Of a stretch of 64,000 bases of DNA, positions 1-8,942 are shown piece after piece. The DNA is from Streptomyces viridochromogenes. Lineage in GTDB: Bacteria; Actinomycetota; Actinomycetes; Streptomycetales; Streptomycetaceae. Both the position numbers and the translations under genes were made by a program. Each line of letters begins with the position of its first letter. Position 1 is the first letter of the stretch. The notes under the pieces were generated by a model. That model ran no database searches, had not been told where the DNA came from, and worked only from the letters and a program-made list of their open reading frames with translations. Location of the stretch: assembly GCF_001270495.1 (NCBI RefSeq), contig NZ_LGUR01000212.1, forward strand, positions 11,739 to 75,738, in the 5' to 3' direction.

Positions 1-1
1 C

Positions 2-277
2 CCCGAGCACCCGGTCCCCTCCCGCTACGGCGTCCGGGGCGACCGCCCACAGCCCCAGCAGCGCTGGCTGCCGGAGCTGTGGAACGGGCAGGAGTGGCAG
101 CTCTGCGGCACCCCGCGCCGCGACCGCCGCGAGGCCGAGCTCTATCTCGCCGCCGCGCGTCGCGGCCCGCGCCCCGCCATGGCCTACCGGCTCGTGCACG
201 AGTTCACCGACTACGAGGTGCTGCGCGTCTGGGGCACGCCGGTGAAGGTCGACATCGAGCCACTGGGCAACCTGTAG
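2..277 (+). CDS. Unknown protein, C-terminal part only
   Basis: This is the last 91 codons of a gene that enters from the left edge, in a frame open from base 2 to the TAG at 275-277. The residues are rich in Arg, Trp and Tyr (WLPELWNGQEWQLCG early, EFTDYEVLRVWGTPV later) and I do not recognise a family. No signal peptide or membrane segment can be judged because the start is missing. It ends 3 bp from the convergent stop of the exporter gene. It could be a conserved streptomycete hypothetical protein. Confidence 0.6.
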   Translation, partial: PEHPVPSRYGVRGDRPQPQQRWLPELWNGQEWQLCGTPRRDRREAELYLAAARRGPRPAMAYRLVHEFTDYEVLRVWGTPVKVDIEPLGNL

Positions 278-280
278 GGA

Positions 281-1762
281 CTACTTCACCGCCCCGGCCG
301 GCTCAGCCGCGCCCTCCACCGCCACCGGCTCCTCACCGGCGACGGCGGTCCGCTGCGCGGGGATGAACGACGCCACCACGAACGCCAGCAGCGCCGCCCC
401 GGCACCCACCGCCAGGACCACCTTGAAGGCGTTCTCGGACGGAAGCGCGTATCCGCCGAGATTCGTCGTCATCTGGGCGAGGATCACCCCCGCGACCGCA
501 CTCGCCGTGGACGTACCGAGGGAGCGCATCAACGTGTTGAGGCTGTTCGCGGCGGCCGTCTCCGACGCCGGTACGGCGCTCATGATGAGGGCGGGCATCG
601 AGCCGTAGCCGAAGCCGACGCCGGCGCCGATGATGCAGGCCACCAGGATGAAGTGCCAGACCTCGGACATCAGGACGATGTTGAGGCTGTATCCGGCGGC
701 GACGATCAGCACACCCACCATCAGTGTGACCTTCGGCCCCTTGGCCCGGGAGATCGCGGCCGACACCGGAGCCGTCGCCATCATCACGAGTCCGGACGGC
801 GCCATGCACAGACCCGCGATCAGCATGGACTTGCCGAGGCCGTAGCCCGTCTGCGCGGGGAGCTGGAGGAGCTGCGGGATGACCAGGCTCATGGCGAACA
901 TCGCGAAGCCGACGGCGATCGAGGCCAGGTTGGTGACCAGCACCTGACGGCGGGCCGTGGTCCGCAGGTCGACCAGCGGTTGCTCCACCCGCAGCTCCCA
1001 CCAGCCCCACGCCAGCAGGATCACCACGGCCGCCGCGAACAGACCGAGCGTCGTACCGCTGGTCCACCCCCAGTCGCCGCCCTTGGAGATGGCAAGGAGC
1101 AGGGAGACCAGGCCGGCCGCCATACCTGTGCCGCCGACGAGGTCGAAGCGGCCGCCCGTGCGCACCTTCGACTCGGGCACGATCAGCAGCACGCACCCCA
1201 GCGCCGCGACGCCCATGCCGGCCGACGTCCAGAAGAGCGTGTGCCAGTCGAAGTTGTCCGCGATCAGCGCGGCGGCGGGCAGCCCGAGGGCGCCGCCGAT
1301 GCCGAGGGAGGCGCTCATGAGGGCGGTGGCGGAGCCGAGGCGTTCGGCGGGGAGTTCGTCGCGCATGATGCTGATGCCGAGCGGGATCACACCGGAGGCC
1401 AGGCCCTGGAGCACCCGTCCGACGATCATCGGGACCAGCGCGTCGCTCAGGGCGCAGACCACGGAGCCGCTCACCAGCAGCACGATGCTGACCAGCAGCA
1501 TCCGCCGCTTGCCGTACATGTCGCCGAGCCGCCCCATCACCGGCGTGGCGACGGCGGCGGCGAGCAGTGTGGCCGTGACCGCCCAGGCCGTGTCCGAGGC
1601 GGGTGCGTCGAGCAGTCGGGGCAGCTCGGGGACGATCGGGATGACCAGGGTCTGCATCAGCGAGACGACGATGCCGGCGAAGGCCAGCACCGCCACCACG
1701 GCGTTCGGCCTCGGCGGGGCGCCACCCCCGGCCTCGGCGGGAGGGGCAGGGGCGTGGGACAT
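281..1762 (-). CDS. MFS multidrug exporter, EmrB/QacA (DHA2) type
   Basis: An inner-membrane proton-driven drug exporter of the DHA2 group, about 493 aa, with about 14 hydrophobic segments. Motif A is visible after segment 2 (GRLGDMYGKRRML) and the motif-C-like stretch GSATALMSASLGIGGALGLP lies near residue 165. I chose the ATG at 1762 (MSHAPAP) because GGAGG lies about 8 bases upstream; an in-frame ATG at 1792 would add ten residues. A perfect inverted repeat lies about 60 bp upstream and may be the operator of an unlinked regulator. The substrate cannot be told from sequence. Confidence 0.88.
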   Translation of the reverse strand: MSHAPAPPAEAGGGAPPRPNAVVAVLAFAGIVVSLMQTLVIPIVPELPRLLDAPASDTAWAVTATLLAAAVATPVMGRLGDMYGKRRMLLVSIVLLVSGSVVCALSDALVPMIVGRVLQGLASGVIPLGISIMRDELPAERLGSATALMSASLGIGGALGLPAAALIADNFDWHTLFWTSAGMGVAALGCVLLIVPESKVRTGGRFDLVGGTGMAAGLVSLLLAISKGGDWGWTSGTTLGLFAAAVVILLAWGWWELRVEQPLVDLRTTARRQVLVTNLASIAVGFAMFAMSLVIPQLLQLPAQTGYGLGKSMLIAGLCMAPSGLVMMATAPVSAAISRAKGPKVTLMVGVLIVAAGYSLNIVLMSEVWHFILVACIIGAGVGFGYGSMPALIMSAVPASETAAANSLNTLMRSLGTSTASAVAGVILAQMTTNLGGYALPSENAFKVVLAVGAGAALLAFVVASFIPAQRTAVAGEEPVAVEGAAEPAGAVK

Positions 1763-1820
1763 GGCGGGGCCTCCGTCGGCGTACGAGCACAAAGGGGTAC
1801 GTAATTGACCGAGGCAACCT

Positions 1821-1840
1821 TAAGTCAGTTGATTGACTTA
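1821..1840. promoter_or_regulatory. Palindromic operator upstream of the MFS exporter
   Basis: The sequence TAAGTCA-GTTGAT-TGACTTA is a perfect 7+7 inverted repeat between the exporter start (1762) and the end of the phosphoesterase gene (1856). It is AT-rich against a GC-rich background. The size and symmetry suit a MarR- or TetR-type repressor, but no regulator gene is adjacent. The repressor identity is inference. Confidence 0.55.
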
Positions 1841-1855
1841 CTCAAGGAGCGCAGC

Positions 1856-2716
1856 TCACGCCTCCCGCTCCACGAACGACCGCACCCGGTCCTCGTCCAG
1901 CTCGTACACCGTCTCGTGCGCCCGGGGGTCCCGCGCATGGAAGGTGTGGAACATCGGCCCCGTAGCCCCGCCCAGCTCCACCAGCGAGGCCGACGCCCCG
2001 CGCACCACGCGCTCCGTGCCGGGCGCGGCCGTCAGGTCGACGCGGTTGACCACACCCGGGGTGACCCACACCGGGACGGACTCCAGCAGCCCGAAGAGCT
2101 GGAGGTGGTAGTGACCGGTCAGCACGACCCGTACGTCACTCCCCCGGATCGCCGCCGCCAGCTCCCCGGGGTCGCGCAGCCCGAAGTGCGGCTGGGTCGC
2201 CGAGATGTCGAGGCTGATCGGCGGATGGTGGAGGGCGAGGACGGTGCCCCGCTCGGCGGGCTCGCTCAACACCCCGCGCAGCCAGCCCAGTTGGGCGACG
2301 CCCAACTCGCCGTACACCTTCCCCGGCACCAGTGAGTCCAGGGTGACGAAACGCCATCCGGCAACCGTGCTCACCGCCGCCCGTTCCGCCGCCCCGGACT
2401 CCAGGGTCGCGACGGGCTCCGGATGCCCGCTGCCCAGCACCTTGCCGAAGGCGATCCGCTCGTCATGGTTGCCGGTGGTGTAGAAGACGGGGGCGTTCAG
2501 CGGGCGGGCGAAGTCGCCCACGAGATCGCGGACCGCCGTATAGGCCTCCACCGCCCCGTCGTCGGCGAGGTCGCCGGTGACGACGACCGCGTCCACGTCC
2601 CGCAGGTGGCGGAGATCCGCGAGCATCAGGCGCAGGGAGTCGGTGGCGTTGACGCCCCACTTGTTGGGGGCGTCGGTACGTTCGAGATGGGTGTCCGAGA
2701 GGTGCAGTATCCGCAT
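1856..2716 (-). CDS. Calcineurin-like metallophosphoesterase (CpdA-like)
   Basis: A 286-aa soluble binuclear-metal phosphoesterase. The metal-binding motifs are in order: LSDTHLE at residues 6-12, VVTGDLADDG near 45, TTGNHDE near 80, and the paired histidines LALHHPP and LTGHYHLQ in the second half. This arrangement is that of class III cyclic-nucleotide phosphodiesterases, so cAMP or another phosphodiester is a possible substrate; the true substrate is unknown. The ATG at 2716 has no Shine-Dalgarno, but TACTGT ends 7 bases upstream, which suggests a leaderless mRNA. It is followed by the exporter on the same strand after the palindromic region. Confidence 0.85.
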   Translation of the reverse strand: MRILHLSDTHLERTDAPNKWGVNATDSLRLMLADLRHLRDVDAVVVTGDLADDGAVEAYTAVRDLVGDFARPLNAPVFYTTGNHDERIAFGKVLGSGHPEPVATLESGAAERAAVSTVAGWRFVTLDSLVPGKVYGELGVAQLGWLRGVLSEPAERGTVLALHHPPISLDISATQPHFGLRDPGELAAAIRGSDVRVVLTGHYHLQLFGLLESVPVWVTPGVVNRVDLTAAPGTERVVRGASASLVELGGATGPMFHTFHARDPRAHETVYELDEDRVRSFVEREA

Positions 2717-2744
2717 CCCCCGGACAGTAGACGGGAGTTGGCGA

Positions 2745-3872
2745 TCAGGACAGCGACTTCAGCGCCGCCGCGTCGTACGGCTTGAGCTCGTCGAGACGGT
2801 CCGCCAGGACCTTCGCCGCCCACTCCGGGTCCTGGAGCAGGGCGCGGCCGACGGCCACCATGTCGAACTCGTCGCGCTCCAGGCGGTCCAGGAGGTCGTC
2901 GATGCCCTTGACCTCGGAGCCCTCACCGGCGAGGGCCTTGATGAAGTCACCGTTCAAGCCGACCGAGCCGACCGTGATGACGGACTTGCCGGTGAGCTTC
3001 TTCGTCCAGCCGGCCAGGTTGAGGTCGGAGCCGTCGAACTCCGGGATCCAGTAGCGGCGGGTGGAGGCGTGGAAGGCGTCGACACCGGCCGCGGCGAGCG
3101 GGGTGAGGATGGCCTCCAGCTCCTCGGGGGTCTCGGCGAGCCGGGCGTCGTAGGCGTCCTGCTTCCACTGCGAGTAGCGGAAGATGACCGGGAAGGAGGC
3201 GGAGACCTTCTCGCGTACGGCGGCCACGATCTCCGCGGCGAACTTCGTACGGGCCACCGGGTCGCCGCCGTACGCGTCCGTGCGGCGGTTGGTGCCCGCC
3301 CAGAGGAACTGGTCGACGAGGTAGCCGTGGGCGCCGTGGATCTCCACGCCGTCGAAGCCTATGCGCTCGGCGTCCGCGGCGGCCTGCGCGAAGGCGTCGA
3401 TGACGTCGTCGAGGTCGCTCTGGTTCATCGCCTTGCCGGTGGCCTCCTCGGCGCCGATGCGCAGGCCCGACGGGCCGACCGCCGGGGCCTCGGCGTAGGG
3501 CGGCTTGCCCGGCTGGCGGACCATGCCGATGTGCCAGAGCTGCGGCACGATCGTGCCGCCGCCCGCGTGCACCGCCTCGGCGACCTTGGCCCAGCCCGCC
3601 AGCTGCTCCTCGCCGTGGAAGCGCGGGACACGGTCGCTCTCCCCGGCCGAGTCGTGCCCGACGTAGGTGCCCTCGGTGACGATCAGGCCGACGCCGGCCG
3701 CGGCGCGCCGCGAGTAGTACGACACGACGTCCTCGCCGGGGATGCCGCCCGGGGAGAACATGCGCGTCATCGGCGCCATCGCGATGCGGTTGGGGACCGT
3801 CAGGCCGTTGATCACGGTCGGCCGGGACAGGATCTGGGCGGCGCGGGAGGTGGGGGACGTGGTGACGGTCAC
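2745..3872 (-). CDS. NADH:flavin oxidoreductase, Old Yellow Enzyme family
   Basis: An FMN-dependent ene-reductase of about 375 aa folded as a TIM barrel. Typical family segments are present: PNRIAMAPMTR near the N-terminus, PQLWHIGM, the substrate-site stretch HGAHGYLVDQFL, and NRRTDAYGG. I prefer the GTG at 3872 because AAGGAG lies 7 bases upstream; the longer frame starting at 3926 lacks a good ribosome site. It is monocistronic, with a T/A-rich stretch at about 3920-3950 that may hold its promoter. Its role is probably reduction of electrophilic alkenes or quinones; the natural substrate is unknown. Confidence 0.87.
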   Translation of the reverse strand: MTVTTSPTSRAAQILSRPTVINGLTVPNRIAMAPMTRMFSPGGIPGEDVVSYYSRRAAAGVGLIVTEGTYVGHDSAGESDRVPRFHGEEQLAGWAKVAEAVHAGGGTIVPQLWHIGMVRQPGKPPYAEAPAVGPSGLRIGAEEATGKAMNQSDLDDVIDAFAQAAADAERIGFDGVEIHGAHGYLVDQFLWAGTNRRTDAYGGDPVARTKFAAEIVAAVREKVSASFPVIFRYSQWKQDAYDARLAETPEELEAILTPLAAAGVDAFHASTRRYWIPEFDGSDLNLAGWTKKLTGKSVITVGSVGLNGDFIKALAGEGSEVKGIDDLLDRLERDEFDMVAVGRALLQDPEWAAKVLADRLDELKPYDAAALKSLS

Positions 3873-4020
3873 GCGGGGGCTCCTTGGGAACGGCTTGTAT
3901 GGACCGGCTGGTATGTGCATGCGCATTGTTGCACCTACTTAAGCAACGTCCTATGCCGTGCCGCACATTCCGCTCCGCCGTGTGCGTTTCGCATTGCGGG
4001 CGACTGCGGGCAGTCGTGGG

Positions 4021-4077
4021 CCGGTCGCGCCCACGCGGCGGCAGCCGCAAATCCGACACAGCCCCGCGCCCCTACAG
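4021..4077 (-). repeat. Interspersed repeat, copy 1 (long type)
   Basis: Read on the minus strand, this stretch begins TAGGGGCGCGGGGCTGTGTC and continues through GCGGCTGCCGCCGCG to GGGCGCGACC. The same order of words is found at 7256-7308 and, with more changes, at 56012-56066. It is non-coding and lies downstream of groEL2. Confidence 0.7.
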
Positions 4078-4098
4078 GTGCGTCCAGTGCACGCCTCA

Positions 4099-4128
4099 AG
4101 GGGCGCGGGGAACTGCGCGAGCAACCAC
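4099..4128 (+). repeat. Interspersed repeat, copy 2 (short type)
   Basis: The core GGGGCGCGGGGAACTGCGCG followed by A, then CAACCAC, is nearly identical to 15251-15280, which lies inside the 5' end of nagA. Together with copy 1 it fills most of the 346-bp gap between the Old Yellow Enzyme and groEL2 genes; apart from the repeats and the groEL2 terminator I see nothing else in that gap. Confidence 0.7.
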
Positions 4129-4185
4129 CGAACCACCCGCAGCCACCGTCTCACCGCAACCCGCCCCGATCCCCTCGCACAAACG

Positions 4186-4231
4186 ACCGAGGGCGGCACC
4201 CCCTGTCGGAACAGGAAGTACCGCCCTCGGT
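4186..4231 (-). terminator. Terminator of groEL2
   Basis: The arms ACCGAGGGCGG and CCGCCCTCGGT form an 11-bp perfect stem 40 bp past the groEL2 stop. There is no long T run, as is common in Streptomyces. Confidence 0.7.
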
Positions 4232-4272
4232 AAGGACGTTGATCAACCGGAGGCAGAAGCCCCCGAAGTCGA

Positions 4273-5961
<1,689 letters not shown>

Positions 5962-6022
5962 TCACATGCCTTGTGGTTCCTTGCCCCACCCGGCCTGCGG
6001 GCCTCACCGACCCGGTCCTTCT

Positions 6023-6049
6023 TTGTCACTCTCACCTTCAGAGTGCTAA
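6023..6049. promoter_or_regulatory. CIRCE operator, gene-proximal
   Basis: The half-sites TTGTCACTC and GAGTGCTAA are separated by 9 bases. This matches the HrcA operator consensus (TTAGCACTC, nine bases, GAGTGCTAA) with two mismatches in the left arm. It lies about 130 bp before the groEL2 start. Confidence 0.85.
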
Positions 6050-6054
6050 CGCAA

Positions 6055-6083
6055 TGATTAGCACTCGACCCATGCGAGTGCAA
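6055..6083 (-). promoter_or_regulatory. Promoter of groEL2 (sigma-70 type)
   Basis: On the minus strand TTGCAC (6083-6078) and TAATCA (6060-6055) are spaced by 17 bases and are embedded in the second CIRCE. HrcA binding here would block RNA polymerase directly. The leader would be about 150 nt. Confidence 0.75.
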
Positions 6084-6084
6084 G
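6058..6084. promoter_or_regulatory. CIRCE operator, promoter-overlapping
   Basis: TTAGCACTC, nine bases, then GAGTGCAAG: a second HrcA operator only 8 bp from the first. The left arm is perfect and the right arm has two mismatches at the end. It overlaps both boxes of the predicted promoter. Confidence 0.88.
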
Positions 6085-6224
6085 CGGCTCTCGGGGATCG
6101 GGAGGGGCGCTCAGCCGGGCGCGAACGGGGGCCGGGCGGAGGCTGAGCAGGAGCAAGGCGGAGTTCGGGCCGAAATGAAGGGCCCGGCGAAGATCACGGC
6201 GAACGGCACGGCGGACGGCACGGC

Positions 6225-6258
6225 GAAGGGCCCGCACCCCGGGAGGTGCGGGCCCTTC
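6225..6258 (-). terminator. Terminator of the cold-shock gene
   Basis: A perfect 14-bp stem, GAAGGGCCCGCACC and GGTGCGGGCCCTTC, with a 6-base loop lies 36 bp beyond the cold-shock stop codon. On the plus strand it is followed by GAAGAA, so minus-strand use is more likely. Confidence 0.8.
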
Positions 6259-6294
6259 GAAGAAGAACGTCGCTGCTTTAAGTCGACGCGTGCT

Positions 6295-6501
6295 TCAGCT
6301 GGCCGCCAGCCGGACCATGTCCGCCTGCGGCCCCTTCTGACCCTGCGAGATCTCGAAATCGACTCGCTGGCCCTCTTCCAGGGTGCGGTACCCGTCCATC
6401 TGAATCGCGCTGTAGTGGACGAAAACATCCGCACCACCGTCGACCGCGATGAAGCCGTACCCCTTCTCCGCGTTGAACCACTTGACGGTGCCCTGAGCCA
6501 T
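6295..6501 (-). CDS. Cold-shock protein, CspA family
   Basis: A 68-aa single cold-shock domain that binds single-stranded RNA and DNA and acts as an RNA chaperone. RNP1 is seen as KGYGFI at residues 13-18 and RNP2 as VFVHY at 26-30, after the usual [14 protein letters not shown] start. I chose the ATG at 6501 because GGGGAG lies 7 bases upstream; the open frame extends 10 codons further but no relative starts there. It lies between groEL2 and the MoaD-like gene, each with its own terminator, so it is monocistronic. In S. coelicolor the gene in this position is one of the scoF-type csp genes (from memory). Confidence 0.95.
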   Translation of the reverse strand: MAQGTVKWFNAEKGYGFIAVDGGADVFVHYSAIQMDGYRTLEEGQRVDFEISQGQKGPQADMVRLAAS

Positions 6502-6854
6502 GCCTAACTCCCCTATTACTGGCCCTTGCACAGATCCACACTTCGCGGATCCGGGTCAGACCTCACCCCCCATCGGTCGGGGGCGTGCGCCGGAACGCGT
6601 CGACCGCGGCTGAATGTATCTGCCCAACTGCCGTCTGCAACAGGTCAATCGGACGAGAAATCCGGGCACGACCGGTCGGGAATGTGGGGACAATTCCTCT
6701 GACTTCAGGTCAAGTCGGGCCCGGCAAAGGGAACAAAAGCCGCAAAAAACCCGCGCACTTTGGCTACTTCTTGTCGGGCTCGCGGTGAAAATCAAGGGTT
6801 GCCGACCCGTGGACCGGCGGCACGTTCCCCAACTGTACCTCGCTCAACCACACA
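6502..6854. other. Intergenic, csp upstream region
   Basis: About 350 bp without a gene, unusually A/T-rich for this genome (for example runs of A near 6720-6745). It should hold the cold-shock promoter and leader. No inverted repeat or riboswitch was recognised apart from the terminator at 6855. Confidence 0.5.
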
Positions 6855-6893
6855 GAATTGCCCCCTCCGCTTCTCTCACGGAGGGGGCAATTC
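6855..6893 (-). terminator. Terminator of the MoaD-like gene
   Basis: GAATTGCCCCCTCCG and CGGAGGGGGCAATTC form a perfect 15-bp stem with a 9-base loop, 58 bp past the stop of the MoaD-like gene. It can also insulate the csp gene. Confidence 0.8.
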
Positions 6894-6951
6894 GATGAAC
6901 TCTTAGTGACCGGTGTTACCGATGGTAATGTTCGGTCATTCGGTCACCCTG

Positions 6952-7227
6952 TCAGCCACCGGCGACGGCCGGAATGATGGAGACGCCCGCACCGTCCGGG
7001 GTCGCGGTCTCCAGCCCCTGCTCGAAACGCACGTCGTCGTCATTGACGTACACGTTGACGAACCGACGCAGCTTGCCCTGGTCGTCGAGAACCCGGGCGG
7101 CGATCCCGGTGTGGTTCTTCTCCAGATCGGCGATGACCTCGCCGAGGGTCCCGCCTTCCGCGGTCACTTCGGCCTGGCCACCCGTGTAGGTGCGCAGGAT
7201 GGTGGGGATGCGGACGTTGACGCTCAC
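6952..7227 (-). CDS. MoaD/ThiS-family sulfur carrier (CysO-like)
   Basis: A 91-aa beta-grasp protein with the hallmark C-terminal Gly-Gly (VAGG at the end), which in this family is adenylated and turned into a thiocarboxylate to deliver sulfur. The start MSVNVRIPTILRTYTGG and the middle FVNVYVNDDDVR fit CysO/MoaD. The GTG at 7227 has GGAGG seven bases upstream. The gene lies 120 bp downstream of thrC on the same strand. In mycobacteria CysO works with CysM and the metalloprotease Mec in cysteine synthesis; none of those is adjacent here, so the partner is unknown. It may instead serve molybdopterin or another thiolation route. Confidence 0.85.
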   Translation of the reverse strand: MSVNVRIPTILRTYTGGQAEVTAEGGTLGEVIADLEKNHTGIAARVLDDQGKLRRFVNVYVNDDDVRFEQGLETATPDGAGVSIIPAVAGG

Positions 7228-7255
7228 GTTATGACCTCCGGTCAGGTAGACGCCT

Positions 7256-7308
7256 CAGGGGCGCGGGGCTGTGTCGGATCTGCGGCTACCGCCGCGTGGG
7301 CGCGACCA
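7256..7308 (+). repeat. Interspersed repeat, copy 3 (long type)
   Basis: The order GGGGCGCGGGGCTGTGTCGG, GCGGCTACCGCCGCG, GGGCGCGACC is the same as in 4021-4077 on the opposite strand, with very few changes. It fills the gap between thrC and the MoaD-like gene, where it could act as a processing or termination hairpin. Confidence 0.7.
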
Positions 7309-7347
7309 GCCCCACCGGCCCGCCGACGAAATCCATGGGACGGGCCC

Positions 7348-8631
7348 CTAGGCGAGCCCAGCCTCGCGGAACGAATCCAGGTTGGGACGAATGGTCGCAG
7401 TAAGCCCCGTACCGGCCACCGCGTCCAGCGTCTTGAGCCCATCGCCGGTGTTCAGCACGACGGTCGTCAGGGTCGGGTCGAGGAGCCCGTTCTCGATCAG
7501 CTTGCGCGTCACACCCACGGTCACCCCACCCGCGGTCTCCGCGAAGATGCCCTCGGTCCTGGCAAGGACCTTGATCGCGTCGACGACCTGCTCGTCGGTC
7601 ACGTCCTCCACCGCACCGCCGGTACGGCGAGCGATGTCCAGGACGTAGGGACCGTCCGCCGGGTTGCCGATCGCCAGCGACTTGGCGATCGTGTTCGGCT
7701 TCTGCGGGCGGACGACATCGTGGCCGGCCTTGAAGGCGACGGACACCGGCGAGCAGCCCTCGGCCTGGGCGCCGAAGATCTTGTACGGCTTGTCCTCGAC
7801 GAGCCCGAGCTTGATCAGCTCCTGGAGCCCCTTGTCGATCTTCGTGAGCTGCGAGCCGGAGGCGATCGGCACGACCAGCTGGTCCGGCAGCTGCCAGCCG
7901 AGCTGCTCGCAGATCTCGTACGCCAGGGTCTTGGAGCCCTCGGCGTAGTAGGGCCGCAGGTTGACGTTGACGAAGCCCCAGCCCTCGCCGGCCGGGTCGC
8001 CGATCAGCTCGGAGCAGAAACGGTTCACGTCGTCGTAGTTGCCCTCGATGCCCACGAGCTCCCCGCCGTAGACCGCGGCCATGACGACCTTGCCCTGCTC
8101 CAGGTCGTGCGGGATGAACACGCAGGACCGGAAGCCGGCGCGGGCGGCGGCGGCGCCCACCGCGCCGGCGAGGTTGCCGGTGGAGGAGCAGGAGAGGGTG
8201 GTGAAGCCGAAGGCGCGGGCGGCCTCCAGGGCCTGGGCGACGACACGGTCCTTGAAGGAGTGCGTCGGGTTGCCGGAGTCGTCCTTGATGAACAGCTTGC
8301 CGGTGTCGACGCCCAGCTCACGCGCGAGGTTGTCGGCCTTGACGAGCTGGGTCCAGCCGGGGTTGATGTTCGGCTTGGCGGCCACGTCGGCCGGGACGGG
8401 AAGGAGGGGCGCGTAGCGCCAGATGTTCGCGGGGCCCGCTTCGATCCGCTTGCGGAGCTCCTCGGCGCCGTAGGCCGAGAAGTCGTACGCGATCTCCAGC
8501 GGGCCGAAACACTCCTCGCAGGCGAAGACCGGGCCGAGCGGGACGCGGTGACCGCATTCCCGGCAGCTCAGTGCCGCGGCGGGACCCAGATCGACGGAGT
8601 TCGTGGTGCTTGCAACAGTCTGCGCAGCCAT
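7348..8631 (-). CDS. thrC: Threonine synthase
   Basis: A PLP enzyme of about 427 aa that converts O-phospho-homoserine to threonine. The PLP lysine is in THSFKDR near residue 133, the phosphate-binding loop is SSTGNLAGAVG, and the N-terminus has a CREC-type and a CEEC-type pair (possible zinc knuckle), as in the plant-like class of actinobacteria. I place the start at 8631 (MAAQTVAST) because the alternative ATG at 8664 falls inside the S-box RNA directly upstream. The AGGAG-AAAGGG ribosome site abuts the P1 helix of that RNA. Homoserine is the branch point to methionine and threonine, so control by SAM is logical. Confidence 0.95.
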   Translation of the reverse strand: MAAQTVASTTNSVDLGPAAALSCRECGHRVPLGPVFACEECFGPLEIAYDFSAYGAEELRKRIEAGPANIWRYAPLLPVPADVAAKPNINPGWTQLVKADNLARELGVDTGKLFIKDDSGNPTHSFKDRVVAQALEAARAFGFTTLSCSSTGNLAGAVGAAAARAGFRSCVFIPHDLEQGKVVMAAVYGGELVGIEGNYDDVNRFCSELIGDPAGEGWGFVNVNLRPYYAEGSKTLAYEICEQLGWQLPDQLVVPIASGSQLTKIDKGLQELIKLGLVEDKPYKIFGAQAEGCSPVSVAFKAGHDVVRPQKPNTIAKSLAIGNPADGPYVLDIARRTGGAVEDVTDEQVVDAIKVLARTEGIFAETAGGVTVGVTRKLIENGLLDPTLTTVVLNTGDGLKTLDAVAGTGLTATIRPNLDSFREAGLA

Positions 8632-8650
8632 GGAGGCGAGGCCCTTTCTC

Positions 8651-8785
8651 CTCATCTTCCTCACGACGCATCTCGCCGTGAGACGGATTTGGCACCTTCC
8701 CTAGCCGGGAGCCTCGCGTGAACGAGACCGGCTGGAGGGTTGCCGGGGCTTCATCGGGCCGTATCCCTCTGCCCCTCTGGATGAG
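8651..8785 (-). ncRNA. SAM-I (S-box) riboswitch upstream of thrC
   Basis: On the minus strand the S-box core words occur in order. CTCATCCAGAG opens P1. CAGAGGGATACGGCCCGATG with GAAGCCCCGGCAACC forms P2 and the conserved internal loop. CCAGCCGG with CCGGCT forms P3. AAGGTGCCAAATCC is the ligand-site strand, and GTCTCACGGCGAGAT forms P4. GATGAG closes P1 with CTCATC. SAM binding should stabilise P1, whose 3' strand runs straight into the ribosome site of thrC, so control could be translational; I see no T-tract terminator between P1 and the start. Confidence 0.9.
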
Positions 8786-8898
8786 CGGTATGAAGTTGTA
8801 AAAGGCGGGCCGGCCAGGACATGCGATGGTCACCCGCGTTGTTCAAGACTGTAACCGACAACCGGGACAGTTGAGATAGTCGTCCGAACCGCGAGATG

Positions 8899-8925
8899 GA
8901 TCACACGGATCACACGGTCACACAC
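8899..8925 (+). repeat. Three 9-bp direct repeats upstream of gpgS
   Basis: GATCACACG, GATCACACG and GTCACACAC follow each other without gaps and end 11 bases before the ribosome site AAGGAG of gpgS. They may be an operator for tandem binding, or a replication-slippage product. Confidence 0.45.
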
Positions 8926-8942
8926 TTTAAGGAGCCGCCTAC

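Noticed and set aside
653..1804. Long plus-strand open frame opposite the MFS gene
   Set aside because: Codon choice and product are those of a GC-rich antisense shadow; the minus frame has clear MFS motifs.
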